DNA from: Unio delphinus
Lineage: Eukaryota; Mollusca; Bivalvia; Unionida; Unionidae
Assembly: GCA_029339505.1 (NCBI GenBank)
Contig: JAQISU010000246.1
Span: forward strand, 1,142,001-1,206,000
Length of the DNA stretch: 64,000 bases
Direction: 5' to 3'
Part shown: positions 1 to 12,756 of the stretch, one piece after another
Layout: each line of letters starts with the position of its first letter
How positions within the stretch are numbered: the first letter of the stretch is position 1
The notes under the pieces: generated by a model
Told to the model about the DNA's origin: nothing
What the model saw: the letters and a program-made list of their open reading frames with translations, nothing else
The model's database searches: none
Translations under genes and position numbers: made by a program

Positions 1-827
1 ACATTAGTGTGGGAAATTCCTGTTACAAGTTTCAACATGAGCTATAAAGGCTGGTAGTGTATAACAGAGTGATGCAGAAAATAAGAAATATGTCAGCAGG
101 AGATTGCTCAGAATGGTTAATATTTCAAAATTGATAATAAAGAGTTCGTGGAACATTGAACATTATATGTTAACAACTGAAATATTTGGCTCATATTGAT
201 TGCTCTTTTATCTTTACACTTTTTCTCCCCAAAATAAAGCTTAGAAACAAAACCATAGCTAAAAGTATGTTTGGGGAAATTTCTCCAGCTATTGATTGTT
301 TTTTCAGTCTTCATTTTTTTTTCTCAAACATTTTGATGGAGAGGTTATATCATCTATGATAATTTGTTGGCAGACAAGTGTAGATTTTGGTCTTCAGTCA
401 CATTACAAGGCTGTGATATGCAGGTGAAGTTTACAACAGTATTATCTGTCTCCATATTCTCTATGCTTTTATAAGCATGAAACTTAAGCTCAGGTTCATA
501 GTCCAGAAACTTGGACAAACTTTGAATAAAAAGAAATTAGAAACAGAACACATGCAATTTTCTTTCATTATACTTGTATAACACCAAACATAAAATTAGA
601 TTATGGGATTTTGAGCTTGTACTTAGTTTCTTGCTCAAAATATTTAAGAATGTGGGCCATAGTTTGTCAAGCGAGCAGGCATTAATTTGTTACTAAGAGT
701 AATACTCTTGTCAGGGGACCTATCCAAATGTAAGTCAAGGCTGTGATTTCATAACTAACTTTTACAAAAGCAGATATTATATCTCCTGTAAATATCTAAA
801 ATATTACATTTATTTTCTTTGTTACAG
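1..827. other. Intron/upstream sequence of plus-strand host gene
   Basis: AT-rich non-coding sequence upstream of the splice acceptor at 826-827. The short open frames here are small and unlike proteins, and I see no repeat family in it. It is read as intron because the first recognisable exon starts at 828. Confidence 0.5.
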
Positions 828-902
828 TATTACAGAAGGGCCAGATATCTTGGCCTCGAGAGAGCCTTCCCAGACTATTTCAAGGAAGACAATAAGTACA
901 AG
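828..902 (+). CDS. Putative internal coding exon of a host gene
   Basis: A 75-nt exon candidate. It is preceded by a pyrimidine-rich tract ending ttacag (AG at 826-827) and followed by the donor gttagt (GT at 903-904). It is open over its whole length in a frame encoding 25 residues, including YLGLERAFPDYFKED, which reads like real protein. Both ends fall in phase 0, and the terminal exon at 20188 also begins in phase 0, so the two could splice directly. A second frame is also open, and another AG lies a few bases downstream, so the exact acceptor is not certain. I do not recognise the protein family. Confidence 0.5.
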
Positions 903-926
903 GTTAGTAACAGATGCTTTTTGTTG

Positions 927-961
<35 letters not shown>

Positions 962-1329
962 CAGACTTTAAACTTTTGTCCTGGTTAATAAATTTAACTC
1001 TTCCCCAATATGTAAATATTTTGTGGCATTTTAACTTCAGGGATCTGCTTGAAATTTGCAACAATTTAAGTTTGTAGATAGAATCTCTTTTCAAAATTCC
1101 ATGAAATAAAAACTAGCATGAATAAAATGAAGTTCATCCTACCTTCATCCAATTAAAAATTTGTAAAAGAAAAAAATACAATCACGAGGGCGATGTATGT
1201 TAAGCATATTCAGAAATTTCAGATTGTCAATTCACAATAAATTTCAATAAATTAAGAAATTTGTATATACCAGTACATAATTTTTTTTATATTCCTTATA
1301 TTTTTCATTGTTGTTTGTTTGTTTGGGGA

Positions 1330-1330
<1 letters not shown>

Positions 1331-1369
<39 letters not shown>
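1331..1369. repeat. (TA)n microsatellite
   Basis: About 19 uninterrupted TA dinucleotides. Confidence 0.95.
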
Positions 1370-1372
<3 letters not shown>

Positions 1373-1877
1373 GTATATTATGATTGTGTTGCTTAGGTGT
1401 TATTTTGGGCTAAATGTGTATAGATTATCATCTCAAATCATGGGCACAAAATTGCTAAACTCATTTCATGCATGGCTTGCTTACAATAAGATTTACTTAT
1501 TTCTAATGAATATACACAAACCTGACACTATCATATGGTACCACCAACTTTATCATATGGGACCAATATATATCATAAAGAATCGTTTTGTGAAAATCCT
1601 ATGTTGATACAACCATGCATTTAGGCATAGTGATAAGAAGCTGGCCACTATGATGGCCATGGTGGATGTCACAGTGGCATAATTTCAATGCAAACAATAT
1701 GAAGTTTTACCCACTTTACTACACTTTGTTATTACAGAAATTTAGATAAAACACGACCATGGAGTGGCTGTGGAAATTTCACATATTATTTTTCAAAGTA
1801 CACAAAATAGTGTATAAAAGGTTTATTATCTTTATCGGGAAGAGATTACATATGATTTAGAATATAAAACGATTGTG

Positions 1878-2803
1878 GCATGGCTCCTATAATTTCATAT
1901 GCAGGTGTTTTTCTTGCACACAAAATATATTTTAATTAAAAGTAAGAAAATAATATGTGAAATGTTTATCATTTGGGGAAAGAGATTGCATATGATTTTA
2001 AAGTTAATATGATAGTGTCATGGCTTCTGAAATTTTACAGTTTCACCAATTTCTTCTGATTACTTTGTTTCCCATTGAATTCAGACACATAATTATTTGT
2101 GACATAATTGTGTGCATATTTCCAATGGTATTACATGCATTACGGATTCACAGCATGCAACGAGATATTGTTGTTATAGGATTTAACGCCATTTTTCAGC
2201 ACACAATAGGCTATACATGGCGGCCAGTATTAACAGTGGAGGAAGAACCTGGGAAAAAACCCTGGAAAGAACCACAGACCCACGAGAAGCTACTGGGACG
2301 CTTTCTCACATATCCACATTGATAGAATCTGAGACTCAAAGCATGGCTCCTATAATTTCATATGCAGGTGTTTATCTTGCACACAAAATTTATTTTAATT
2401 AAAAGTAAGAAAATATGTGAAACGTTTATCATTTTGGGAAAGAGATTGCATATGATTTTAAAGTTAATATGATAGTGGCATGGCTTCTGAAATTTTAGTT
2501 TCACCAACTTTTTCAGATTATTTTGTTTCCCATTGAGTTCAGACACATAATTATTTGTGACATAATTGTGTGCATATTTCCAATGGAATTACATACATTA
2601 CGGATTCACAGCATGCAACGAGATCTTGTTGTTGTTGTTGTAGGATTTAACGCCATTTTTCAGCACACAATATGCTATACATGGCGGCCAGTATTAACGG
2701 TTGAGGAAGAACCCAGGAAAACCCCCAGAAAGAACCACAGACCCATGAGAAGCTACCGGCAAGCTTTCTCACATATCCACATTGATAGAATCTGAGACTC
2801 AGA
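1878..2803. repeat. Tandem duplication, 463-bp unit, two copies
   Basis: Copy 1 begins at 1878 and copy 2 at 2341, both with gcatggctcctataatttc. Each carries the same AT-rich segment followed by a minus-strand SINE fragment. The copies differ by scattered substitutions and small indels. In copy 2 the SINE extends further into its tRNA-like head. A partial related segment lies just upstream, around 1800-1877. Confidence 0.85.
2171..2338 (-). repeat. tRNA-derived SINE, family A, 5'-truncated
   Basis: Minus-strand body and 3' end of a dispersed SINE. Its 3' end reads ggcgttaaa followed by CAA-rich sequence, and its body contains the marker actggccgccatgtatagcc. The tRNA-like head is missing. 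It lies inside duplication copy 1. Other family members are at 2630, 4100, 6132, 22864, 23290, 24945 and 30236. Confidence 0.75.
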
Positions 2804-2875
2804 CCCACACAGACAGGGGTGAGATGGCTGTGATCTGTAATGGAGAGCACTTTAGACCACTTGGGGCCCCTTACG
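2630..2875 (-). repeat. tRNA-derived SINE, family A
   Basis: Near full-length minus-strand copy. It has a CAA-type tail, the conserved body, and the head with the gtggtctaaag A-box-like segment at its right end. It abuts a (TG)n/(TA)n microsatellite and lies in duplication copy 2. Confidence 0.8.
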
Positions 2876-2891
2876 AGATCTTGTGAGGACA

Positions 2892-3038
<147 letters not shown>

Positions 3039-3429
3039 AATGCATTGCCCTCTGAAAAATGTCAAATGTTATATAGGCAGTCTATATATCTATACATTAC
3101 ATGTGTATTAATATGCATTGATTTAAGATGGTAACTGTGCCAGTGAAGAACATAATTTTGCATCTGCTTTTATTACACACCCCACCTGCCATTTTATTGG
3201 TACATGCATCAGTTTTTTTTAACTAACTGGCTTGGTTGGTTATAGCATGGTTCAGTATATATTACAATCACATTTTGAGGACCTCAAACCTTAGTGTTAC
3301 AGTGGGGTCACATTGATTCATTTTGAAGTTTTTCAGGCGCTAAATGATAAGTGTTTCTGATTGGCTGACATTCCTGTTTCTCATTGCCAACTCCAGCACT
3401 TGTTTTCCCCATGGTAAAAAAAGTTACAT

Positions 3430-3433
<4 letters not shown>

Positions 3434-3518
<85 letters not shown>
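3434..3518. repeat. (AT)n microsatellite
   Basis: About 40 AT dinucleotides. Confidence 0.97.
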
Positions 3519-3522
<4 letters not shown>

Positions 3523-3660
3523 TGTATTTTAAAAAGAATGACCTGCCTACACTAATTTTATAACTAGTGCAATATGAAACACATTTTTTAAAACTTAACA
3601 AAAGCCTGATATCAAATAGTTCCTTATGTGATAAGATGAATTGTCATAGCTGAACAACTA

Positions 3661-4092
3661 CCTTATTTTCTGACCTATAAGTCTATGCGGAGTATAAGTC
3701 GAATTCACCAATTCGACTTATTTTCCATCCTTCGTCCATATATAAGTCAATTTGGAGTATAAGACAAGGCCAGGTTAATATCTTGGTTTCGTATTTTACA
3801 CTTTAATGGTATCATATGATATTTAATGATGCAAACATGCTTGTGATTTTACTTCTGAACAAATCACTGCTATATTCTATTATCAATTCACACAAGAATA
3901 AACAGTCCATGCTTGTTTTGTTATAATTGAAAGCACATCCATGTTGTAGTTCATTTTATTACCTGTAGTTACGAACATAACTTATATAAACTTTCAAGAA
4001 CACAATCCATATATAAGTTGATTCAGAGTACAAGTCAAAGCTCCGACTTACAAGTAAAAAAGTATCAACTTATAGGCTGGAAAATACGATAA
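3661..4092. mobile_element. MITE with ctataagtc-type inverted termini
   Basis: About 430 bp with imperfect inverted ends: ttattttctgacctataagt on the left and acttataggctggaaaatac on the right. Subterminal motifs resembling gagtataagtc recur inside. A second copy starts at 23884 but has lost its right end. There is no coding capacity. The superfamily is not determined. Confidence 0.65.
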
Positions 4093-4099
4093 ACAGGGG

Positions 4100-4345
4100 A
4101 CTTGGAGTGGCAGAGTGGTCTAAAGCTCTCTGTTACAGATCACTGCCATCTCACCTCTGTCTGTGTGGGTTCTGGTTTCAGATTTGGCCAATATTTGTAT
4201 GTGAAAAAGCTTGTCAGTTGCTTCTCATGGTTCAGTGGTTCTTTCGGGGGGTTTTCCCAGGTTCTTACTCCAGCAATTATACTGGGCGCCATTTAAAGCC
4301 TATTATGTGCTGAAAAATGGCATTAAACCGTACAACAAGAACTAA
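4100..4345 (+). repeat. tRNA-derived SINE, family A, full length
   Basis: Begins with a tRNA-Leu/Ser-like head (ggcagagtggtctaaagc). The conserved body follows, ending in tggcattaaaccgtacaaca with an A/C-rich tail. Confidence 0.8.
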
Positions 4346-5872
4346 ACTGCTTACATGAATCATATTAATATTTAGGTAGTGGTTTGGGGGGACTAAATAT
4401 GTGCTTAACTATGCAGCTTGAAATGATATGATCCTTACATCAATTTTTACTTTTAGTGTTGTGAACATTGGGAAAAGATTGATCTTAACATGACAGTTTT
4501 GATTTCTGTTTCTTGTTAAATACAGCTTAGTCCTCTGTACACAACTTTTTATCTGTTGGCAATGTTGTCATTTATTGAATCTGTTTATACAACAAAAGTA
4601 TTAATCATGTAGTATGTGTGACCTATCGAACTTCATGTGGTTGTGATGTGATTGCCCAGTCATCATTTTGATATTTTAAAAAGGTCATTACACCCATGTG
4701 GTTTGACACCTCATATTAAGAAACTTTGCTCAGCAGTTTGAATCCATCATATTATAATTCCTTCTGCAATGTTTGGAATACTTGCCTTGTATTTATTTAG
4801 AAAAAATTAGTTCCAAGCTTCTGAGGCTTTTTTTATTGGAGGAATACAAATACAAAATGTTGATTATAACAAGTTATAAAATCAGTAGATTTTCTATGTC
4901 TTATATAGTGTGACCCTGCTATGACTGTGTTATTTACCAAACCATGCTATAGCCAACCAAGTCAGCTGAAGAAAGTGATGCATGCACCCATAAAAATGGC
5001 CTGGGGGATGGAAGTAATACTTACAGGCACAAAAATATATGCTTCATTGGCACCGTTACCATCTTAAATCAATGCATATGAAATTATAAATTTGTTCTGT
5101 TTTAAAGAAGTACTTTACACAAAAATTACATGTTTAATATTTATTGTATATGAATTTATGCAGCATAGTTCTGTACTGTCAAAACTGTGTCATGTTACGA
5201 TCAATCTTTTCCCAATGTTCATAATACTTAAAGTAAAAAATGATGTAATGATCATATCACCAGTGAGATCTGTTTTTATCCATAATGGTAATTCCATCAA
5301 AAGAAGCATAATATTCCTAATGAAAAACATTTACTTGATCCATTCAAATCTGTTTAATTTTTTGCAAATACATTCACACAAATTTATGAAATGGGTGGTT
5401 TTTCTGCAACATTTGTCTTTGCACAATGTTTCCGAAGGATCTGATTTCTGACTGACAATAAAATGTACAATTAGAACACAGAGTTTCTAAAAACAAATGA
5501 ATTTAGGTTTGAATAGCACATGTACTTCAGCCTGTAAAGGTCATTGGTATTGACATAGTAATGCTCATGTGACTAGAGACATAGTAATGCTCATGTGACT
5601 AGAATTCAACAGGTGTGTGTTTATCTAACTGCCTGAACTGCTCTTGTGAGTAAACTATTAAATTGTATGTTTTCAGAAGAAGTTCCTTAAAAAAATATTG
5701 TCATTCTCAAAAGGACAGAGGAAAGAATATAAATAAACCCAGTATTCATTGGCATATTTGTTTTATAACTATGACTTTGCTTGAATTTAATTGATGTATA
5801 AATTCAGTTGAGAACCTTTTTGTATACCACCATATTGTTTGCTCAGCTTGTGAACACTAAATTTTGAAGCTA

Positions 5873-5960
5873 CAGTGGAACAACACTATAACATGATAAT
5901 TAGGGTTTTAAAAAATTGGATCACATTAATAGTGGGGTTGTGTTAATGCAGGATTTACTG
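5873..5960. mobile_element. Short TA-flanked MITE
   Basis: 88 bp beginning cagtggaac and ending atttactg, flanked on both sides by TA. The termini match the longer elements at 33416 and 35866. TA flanks and these ends suggest a Tc1/mariner- or pogo-mobilised MITE. Confidence 0.55.
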
Positions 5961-6131
5961 TATTTTACTTTTTTTCAGAGAACAACTCATTGGCACATGT
6001 ACAGCTATTTGTGTCTAATGTATATGATAAATAGGGTATAAACACTGTTTATTATCGTGCCATTGTGGCATGCAGTTCATCCATAATGCACATAATTCCA
6101 TTGAAAAATTGCACAATTGATTTTATAAATT

Positions 6132-6345
6132 TGCGTTATGGACTGCCATCTCACTTCTGTCTGTGTTATTTTGAGTCTCAGATTTGGCCAATGTTGGTAT
6201 GTGAGAAAGCTTGCCAGTAGCTTCTCGTGGGCAGGTAGTTCTTCTGGTGATTTCCCTGGGTTTTTCCTCCACCATTAATACTGGCCACCATGTATAGCCT
6301 ATTGCATGCTGAAAAATGGCGTTAAACCTTAGAACAACAATAATT
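6132..6345 (+). repeat. tRNA-derived SINE, family A, head-truncated
   Basis: Body and tail of family A, ending in tggcgttaaacc followed by an aacaacaa tail. The A-box part of the head is missing. Flanking segments at 6020-6130 and 6388-6490 resemble each other, so the SINE may sit inside an older duplicated repeat. Confidence 0.75.
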
Positions 6346-8227
6346 TTGTCCCAGATCATTGTGTCTGAATTCAACATCTAATATATGTATCATGAACAGA
6401 GTATTAACACTGTTTACTTTCTGTCTGATATTGTACCATCAGGGCTTGAATTTAATCCATAATGCATGAAAATCCATTGCAAAAATTGTTTACATATTTA
6501 AACTATTCAATAATTTTGTCACAGATCACTTTTACCCCTATTTGTTTGAACAACTACAGCAAGAATATTTGTTAAGAACAGCAGGGTCATTTTTAAAGGA
6601 AATGCAGAATAGTATTCAACTGGTCATCTGACTGCATGATGATTGATAACACCAGAAAGCTGTGTGTGTATGTAGGTGGCTTTCTCTTCTTTCTTTTTTC
6701 GAGGGGTGGGTCAATTTATTTGATATCTTATTGCCCCATAATTGTAACAACCTTTAGTAGTGAAATTAATGATTTGCAATTACTGAAATTATTGATAAAA
6801 CGTTTGGATGAGAATATTTTCTTTCCTTTGAGCAAAAATTTTACACAGAACATTATTATGACTCTATGGTATAAAAAATAAGTAATAGAAAAGAGTGAGA
6901 AGCAATAGGCTTTGTAAAATTCAACAAATAATTTATTTCCCAAGAGTACAAAGTAAGAATGTAATAAGAACTGGTTTTTTCAGTATTGCAGATTAAATCC
7001 CAAATAATTCTTGAAATACTAAAATAATTCCTAATGATTAAAGTTCGGAAAAAAAACTTTAATGGTACATGTATTTTTAAATAAATCTATTGCTGGAAGT
7101 GTTGATGTGCCTGTGGTGGCTTGTGTCTAAGTAATGTGATAACAGCCTTTTGTTGAATTGTAATAATACAATCCAAGAATATATCATTGTCTAAATTTCA
7201 CTATAATCCTCAGTTAATGTCTCTTTCCAAATATATAACTTGAGATGATCAACACTTGATATTCCAGTGAATAAATAATTTGGATAAATTGCAGGCACAA
7301 TGATGATTCTGCCTAAAGTAATTTTTCCAGTCAACAAGATTATATAGTCCTCTACTTGACTCAGGTCACATTAGCATTTCTTGATAAAAAAAATATTACC
7401 TAATGGAAAATGTTATTCTGGAAGGTTCCAAATGTTTACAAGATAAAATCTTAGTTATAATTAGAGGTCTGTTACTAAAATTATAATAAGAATATGGTTA
7501 GCACAATGTTCTTTACTAAGGCCAAGATAATGATTCTAATAGTTAACCCATACTTATGGAGAAAAAAATTGACACTTTGTGTTACAGTGGTTGTTTTCAG
7601 AATTGGTTTTAAAACAAAGCAATGATTCAGGTTAGGTAGAAAGTGAACTTGATTTTGGACAATGTCAGCTATAAAATACAACTGTACATAACCCACAGCA
7701 TACCATGAAAATAATTATTTTAGGAAAAAGCCTAACCAATAAGCAATGCAAATGTAATATACATAATATGGTATTAAAGGAAAATGGAAAAGACTTACTG
7801 GCTATTACTGTTTTAAAACTCAGCTACAATGAAAGGGTAGTGATCAACTATTGACACATTTGAAATAAATATTAACAAATTTTAGAAACTTGGAAGGTGT
7901 TTCCATACCAAGAAAGATGCAATCATAATACAATTTTTTTCTTCTTCAAGAATGGGATACATCTTTCTATAATATTAAATCAGACTATTTTGTATTTGTT
8001 TATTTTTGGCACAAAACTTTGCACTTCAGAAATCGGTGAAATTATTGTCAAATCTACTGAGACACACTACTGTTGAGTTATAGACGAATCCATGCACAGT
8101 CTTTTCCCCAAAATGATAATTAACTTTGTACACAATAGATTTCCTACTTTGTAAAAAAAAAATATTTTTTATGAACAAACAAATATATTAATTTTCAGGA
8201 TCATGTTGTTTCTGAATTCATTCTATA

Positions 8228-8567
8228 ATGAAGTGTGCTATATCGGGGTCACATTTTACTGATGAACTTTCATTTTGGAGTGATCATTCTATTTGTACTA
8301 TTCCAATAGCAACTGTACATAATTTCTTTGGTATCATGCCTAAAGATACAGATGGGCTTTATTCTGACAAGACTGGTCAACAAAAATTAGCAAACATGTT
8401 AAGTATTGATAAAGAGAACTGAATGCCAGAAGACTGAGAGATTCATGGAACATGTCTATGGAAAGTCTGATTGTAGTGTCTAGGAGGTACTCAGATTTGT
8501 TTTCAGACTTTGCTGTTTTAGATGTAGCGTTGCTGTCTCACCTATATCAGTGGCTTGTGAATGTGGT
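8228..8567 (+). pseudogene. Unidentified ORF remnant interrupted by the DIRS element
   Basis: A 64-codon open frame (8228-8422) is followed, with one frame change near 8415, by a second protein-like frame that stays open up to the DIRS left end. Just beyond the DIRS right end (from about 15705) another short protein-like frame runs to a stop near 15810. The retrotransposon may therefore have landed in an older coding remnant. I do not recognise the product, and the link across the insertion is inference. Confidence 0.3.
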
Positions 8568-8757
8568 TTCTCCTTTGAATACGTTCCCCAATCACATTAC
8601 TTTAGGGATATTAGCCTGCTACCTCGCGAATCCAGCCCTACCAAAAGACGAAAATTCGTCTTTCCTGTGTATGTCATATAGACAAAGGGCAATAACTCTT
8701 GCCCATTACCTCCCCTTGCCGCCCGTTAGGTGTCGCTTCTTTAGTTTTTTAGCTTCG
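8568..8757. repeat. DIRS left inverted terminal repeat
   Basis: Starts tttctcctttgaatacg and runs through the conserved ccaatcacattac block to ttctttagtttttta. It is matched in inverted orientation at about 15494-15680. The outermost bases differ slightly between the two ends. Confidence 0.88.
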
Positions 8758-8979
8758 CTGTACGCGAAAACACGTACAATTAGACCTCCAATGAATCCAA
8801 GCCATCTTAGTGTAAATTCTGACCATCCGAAGTTAAATTTGGAATTACTGTGTTGGATAATCATTCCTCTACAGGTCGTATACATTATTTTACAATATTT
8901 TCCAATTTGAGTGACTTTGTCACCTTTTCTAGACTTCGGACCAGGTTGCAACGTGGTCAAAGCACGCTTATGGCGGTAC

Positions 8980-9960
8980 TAGCATGTAATACATGTAGCA
9001 CTCAATAATTTCGTTTATTCCGTATGTAACGTTTACGATATTAGCGACTAATAACGTGCTGCATTGATAATGTGTGCTTTATTTATCTTCTTTGACGTTT
9101 CAGTAGACTTCAAAAAAGTCTTTGAACGACCAAATTGCGACTTTAATGGCGAACTTCGTCTTGTAGTCACGAGTTCACGCAACACTTAATCATTTCGCTT
9201 CCTCCGTTAGTTACGGTTATGGAATAGCGACTTAATAGCGTACTGAATTTTTAATTTGTGCTTTGTTTATCTTTTTCTCCGTTTCAGTAGACTTCGTCTC
9301 TGAACGACCAGTTGCGACTATTAATGGCGGAATTTCGTGTTGTAGTCACAAGTTCACGCGACACTAAATCATTTCGCTTCCTCCGTTAGTTACGGTTATG
9401 GTAATAGCGACTTAATAGCGTGCTGAATTGCTAATTGCGCTTTGTTTATCATCTTTTTCGTTTCAGTAGACTTCGTCTTGAACGAACCATTGCAACACGC
9501 TCACGGCGATAACTAGTGTTGTCATTAAGAGTTAACATGGCACGGAATAATTTGACTACTCCGTTAATAACGGTTATAGTATTATCGAATTAATAATATG
9601 CTGAATTTTTAATTTGTGCTTTGGCGGAATTCATGTTGTAGTCATGAGTTCACGCGACACTAAATCATTTCACTTCCTCCGTTAGTTACGGTTATGGTAA
9701 TAGCGACTTAATAGCGTGCTGAATTGCTAATTGTGCTTTGTTTATCATCTTTTTCGTTTCAGTAGACTTCGTCTTGAACGAACCATTGCAACACGCTCAC
9801 GGCGATAACTAGTGTTGTCATTAAGAGTTAACATGGCACGGAATAATTTGACTACTCCGTTAATAACGGTTATAGTATTATCGAATTAATAATATGCTGA
9901 ATTTTTTAATTTGTGCTTTGTTCTCTTCTTTTGTCGTTTCAGTAAGCAAAGTCGACAACG
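8980..9960 (+). repeat. DIRS leader tandem repeats with splice-acceptor-like motifs
   Basis: About six diverged units of roughly 120-185 bp. They share ctccgttagttacggttat, aatagcgacttaatagcg and, in most units, a gtttcag followed by tagacttcgtc. One composite of about 300 bp (9361-9650) recurs at 9661-9940. The region lies between the left terminal repeat and the gag region and has no open frame of note. Confidence 0.75.
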
Positions 9961-10139
9961 AAGGCATGAATGGCAAAATGGGTGTTGGCAATGTGGAAAT
10001 GGAGGAAATTATGTTGACATGGTTTAGGCTGCCCAGTGGGTGTAAATTTCACCGCAGATCCGTACATGGCTTTCGGGCCTGTAAGTCCGGACGCATGGAG
10101 TCTATGCTGGATCAATTGGATCCATTTTAATATGCACTT

Positions 10140-10760
10140 TCGCCGGCCTTCCAGCTGTCAGTCCAGCCGACACCGTCAGTTCAGCCGGCACTTCAGCAGG
10201 CAAACCGGCATTAACCGTCCATCCGGCACCGTCCGTTCAGCCCAAATGGCACCGGACGGCCAGCCGACCTTCCAGCTTGCATCAACAGGCACCGGCCGTT
10301 CAGCCCAAATGGCACCGGCCGGCCAGCCGACCTTCCAGCCTGCGTCGACAGGCACCGGCCGTCCATACGGCAACGACCGTTCAGCCCAAATGGCACCGGT
10401 CGTCCAGCCGACCTTCCAGCCGGCATCAACCGGCACCGGCCGTCCATCCGGCAACGACCGTTCAGCCCAATTGGCACCGGTCGTCCAGCCGACCTTCCAG
10501 CCGGTATCAACCGGCACCGGCCGTCCATCCGGCAACGACCGTTCAGCCCAAATGGCACCGGTCGTCCAGCCAACCTTCCAGCCGGCATCAACCTGCACCG
10601 GCCGTCCATCCGGCAGCGACCGTTCAGCCCAAATGGCACCGGTCGTCCAGCCGACCTTCCAGCCGGCATCAACCGGCACCGGCCGACCATCCGGCAACGA
10701 CCGTTAAGCCCAAATGGCACCGGTCTTCCAGCCGGCATCAACCTGCGCCGGCTGTACATC
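10140..10760 (+). repeat. 81-bp tandem repeat cluster in DIRS gag region
   Basis: The marker cagcccaaat occurs at 10301 and 10382 and then every 81 bp to about 10711. An earlier unit is 18 bp shorter. Units are GC-rich (ggcaccggccgtccatccgg) and encode a 27-residue proline-rich repeat containing QPTFQPAS. A smaller related cluster of about three units is at 11341-11570. Confidence 0.93.
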
Positions 10761-11340
10761 GGATTTACGGAGATTATAGTGATGTACCCGTCAGTCAATC
10801 TACACTACTGGTTACATATCACTACCATGAGAGAAATGTTATAGATGAATCTCCCTCCAATCAGACCATTCGAGAGGCAGGTGCCGGTCATAGCCGGACC
10901 TTCGCCGACATTCCGGCCGACCATATACCAGACAAATTAGTCGGTATTGCCGGTGTACACCTCCCGTCATGTCAAATACGTGACGGTGTGATTTTAAAAC
11001 AAGGGAGAATTAGTGACATTATCAGAGGTGATGGAATTGAGTTATCTATGCCACTTGGTATGCGCTACCCAGATATGACAGCTTTACCAGAACAGGTCTT
11101 TCAGGCCGACCATCCGCCAGTTCAATCAGCCGGCAGTGCCGGCCGTCCATATGTTCACGGCTTCTCCACAAGGGAGATTTAGTGAAAGTGTCAATTATGA
11201 CAGAATTGTGTCATCTAAGTCACCTTGTATGCTGTACAGATATGCAAGCTGTACCAGAACCAACATTCCCTCTGAGCGAATGGTAGATGGGCGCGCAGTG
11301 CTGGACGCACTACATAAGCATTATGTAATTGTTATTACCT

Positions 11341-11570
11341 TACAGTCGGCACCATCCGGCACCGGGCGTCCATCCGGCAATGACCGTTCAGCCCATATGG
11401 CACCGGTCATCCAGCAGACCTTCCAGCCGGCACTAACCGGCACCGGGCGATCCGGCAATGACCGTTCAGCCCATATGGCACCGGTCGTCCAGCCAAGCTT
11501 TCAGCCGACACTTGCCGGCACTGACCGTTCATCCGGCTCCGGCCGTCCAGCCCAACAGGCACCGGTCGTC
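11341..11570 (+). repeat. Second cluster of the 81-bp repeat
   Basis: About three diverged units sharing gttcagcccatatggcaccg and cagccggcactaaccgg with the upstream cluster. Confidence 0.85.
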
Positions 11571-12267
11571 CAACCGTATGGAGATTTTAGTCTTATACCA
11601 GTCCATCCGACTATACCGCTGTACCAGCACGGGGACTTTTATCATACCGCAATCCGCACAAATCGGATTGACGAAGATTCTAATGATGTTTCCGTCTGTC
11701 AATCCGTACTACCGGTTACATATCACTACCATGACACAGATAGTTGGCGAGGAATCTCTCGATCCAACCCGACCATTCGAGCGGTCGGTGCCGGTCATAG
11801 CCGGCCCGTCGCAGTCATTCAGGCCAAACATATGCCAATCAATTCATTCGGCATTGCCGGCCGTCCATAGGCTAACAGCTCATCCACAAGGGAGAGTGAA
11901 TGCCTTTATCAGAGATGATGGAATCGAGTCATCTATGCCACCTGGTATGCATTACCCCGATATGGATGCTTTACCAGAGCAAGATTATGTACATAGTGAG
12001 TGCGATGAGTCGCAGGCAAATCAGCGGTATGCAGATCCAACTATGGAACGGACTGAGTTCAGCTTCAAAGCCGCAGTGGAGGAAATTTATAGGGTGTTGG
12101 CCCCTTCAGAATGCCCTCCACCTCCTGCTGCCATTACCGACTATAAGGTTAGAGCGTCGGTCGATCTGGATGAGGGGGAAGAGACTCTATCCTTCCGCCT
12201 CCTTCCCCAGTCGACAAAATTAAGGAAATTAATGACCGTCTGTCGACACGTATAGGGGATCCAGGAA

Positions 12268-12756
12268 TTGCTAAGGTTTTTCTTTTCTGAAAGCCAAGTA
12301 CCAGCGTCGTTTTCAGGTCGATGGTACAAAACTCACTCCGGTGCGTTCAGTACTGAGGTCCCGGCTCTGGATAAAAATATGGCAGCAGTCCATATGTCTG
12401 CTCCATTGTCTTATAAAGTGTTCAATGCCAAGTCCAAGCTGGTTCGAAATGTAGTCGCTACGTCTTCACAGTTAGATCTAGCCTCCCTAGCCATTTTCAG
12501 GATCGCTGATAAATCTGGCAATGAACATGCTTGGGATTCGACGGCCCGGTTAGCTAGGGTTCTTAACAGGGCAGCTCACCATTCCATGGCCAATGCGCTG
12601 ACTGCTTCTGCCAACCTAGACCTGATACGTCGTGACGCGTGTCTGAAGGGCACGTCGCTTAAACCCCATCATATGCTGGCTAGATATGACCGACGCACAT
12701 TTCACGTCCCTATCCCACGAGTTGCGGACATTCTCCGTTGTGCTTGTCGGGACTAG
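12268..12756 (+). pseudogene. DIRS gag C-terminal portion
   Basis: A 162-codon frame whose content (FSGRWYKTHSGAF, an aspartate/serine-rich middle and repeated Ala-Leu-rich helices) resembles DIRS gag downstream of the Pro-rich region. It continues the preceding frame after a frameshift and runs up to the first reverse-transcriptase motifs at about 12757. No start codon of its own is expected. Confidence 0.5.

Larger units (their letters stand above)
10036..12255 (+). pseudogene. DIRS gag-like N-terminal region, frameshifted
   Basis: Successive overlapping plus-strand frames (10036-10707, 10277-11182, 11136-11870, 11458-12255) look like one broken ORF. The first part is Pro/Thr/Gln-rich sequence encoded by 81-bp tandem repeats. 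The last part contains a stretch (FSFKAAVEEIYRVLAPSECP, then SFRLLPQST) resembling the N-terminal region of DIRS gag proteins. It leads, after a frame change near 12255, into the next gag portion. Gag normally coats the RNA genome. Several frameshifts make this copy non-functional. Confidence 0.6.

Noticed and set aside
5092..5451. 119-codon plus-strand frame
   Set aside because: Composition is typical of random AT-rich sequence and no domain or repeat is visible.
10176..10798. Long minus-strand frames of 173 and 195 codons
   Set aside because: Shadows of the 81-bp repeat; RT, RNase H and recombinase motifs are all on the plus strand.
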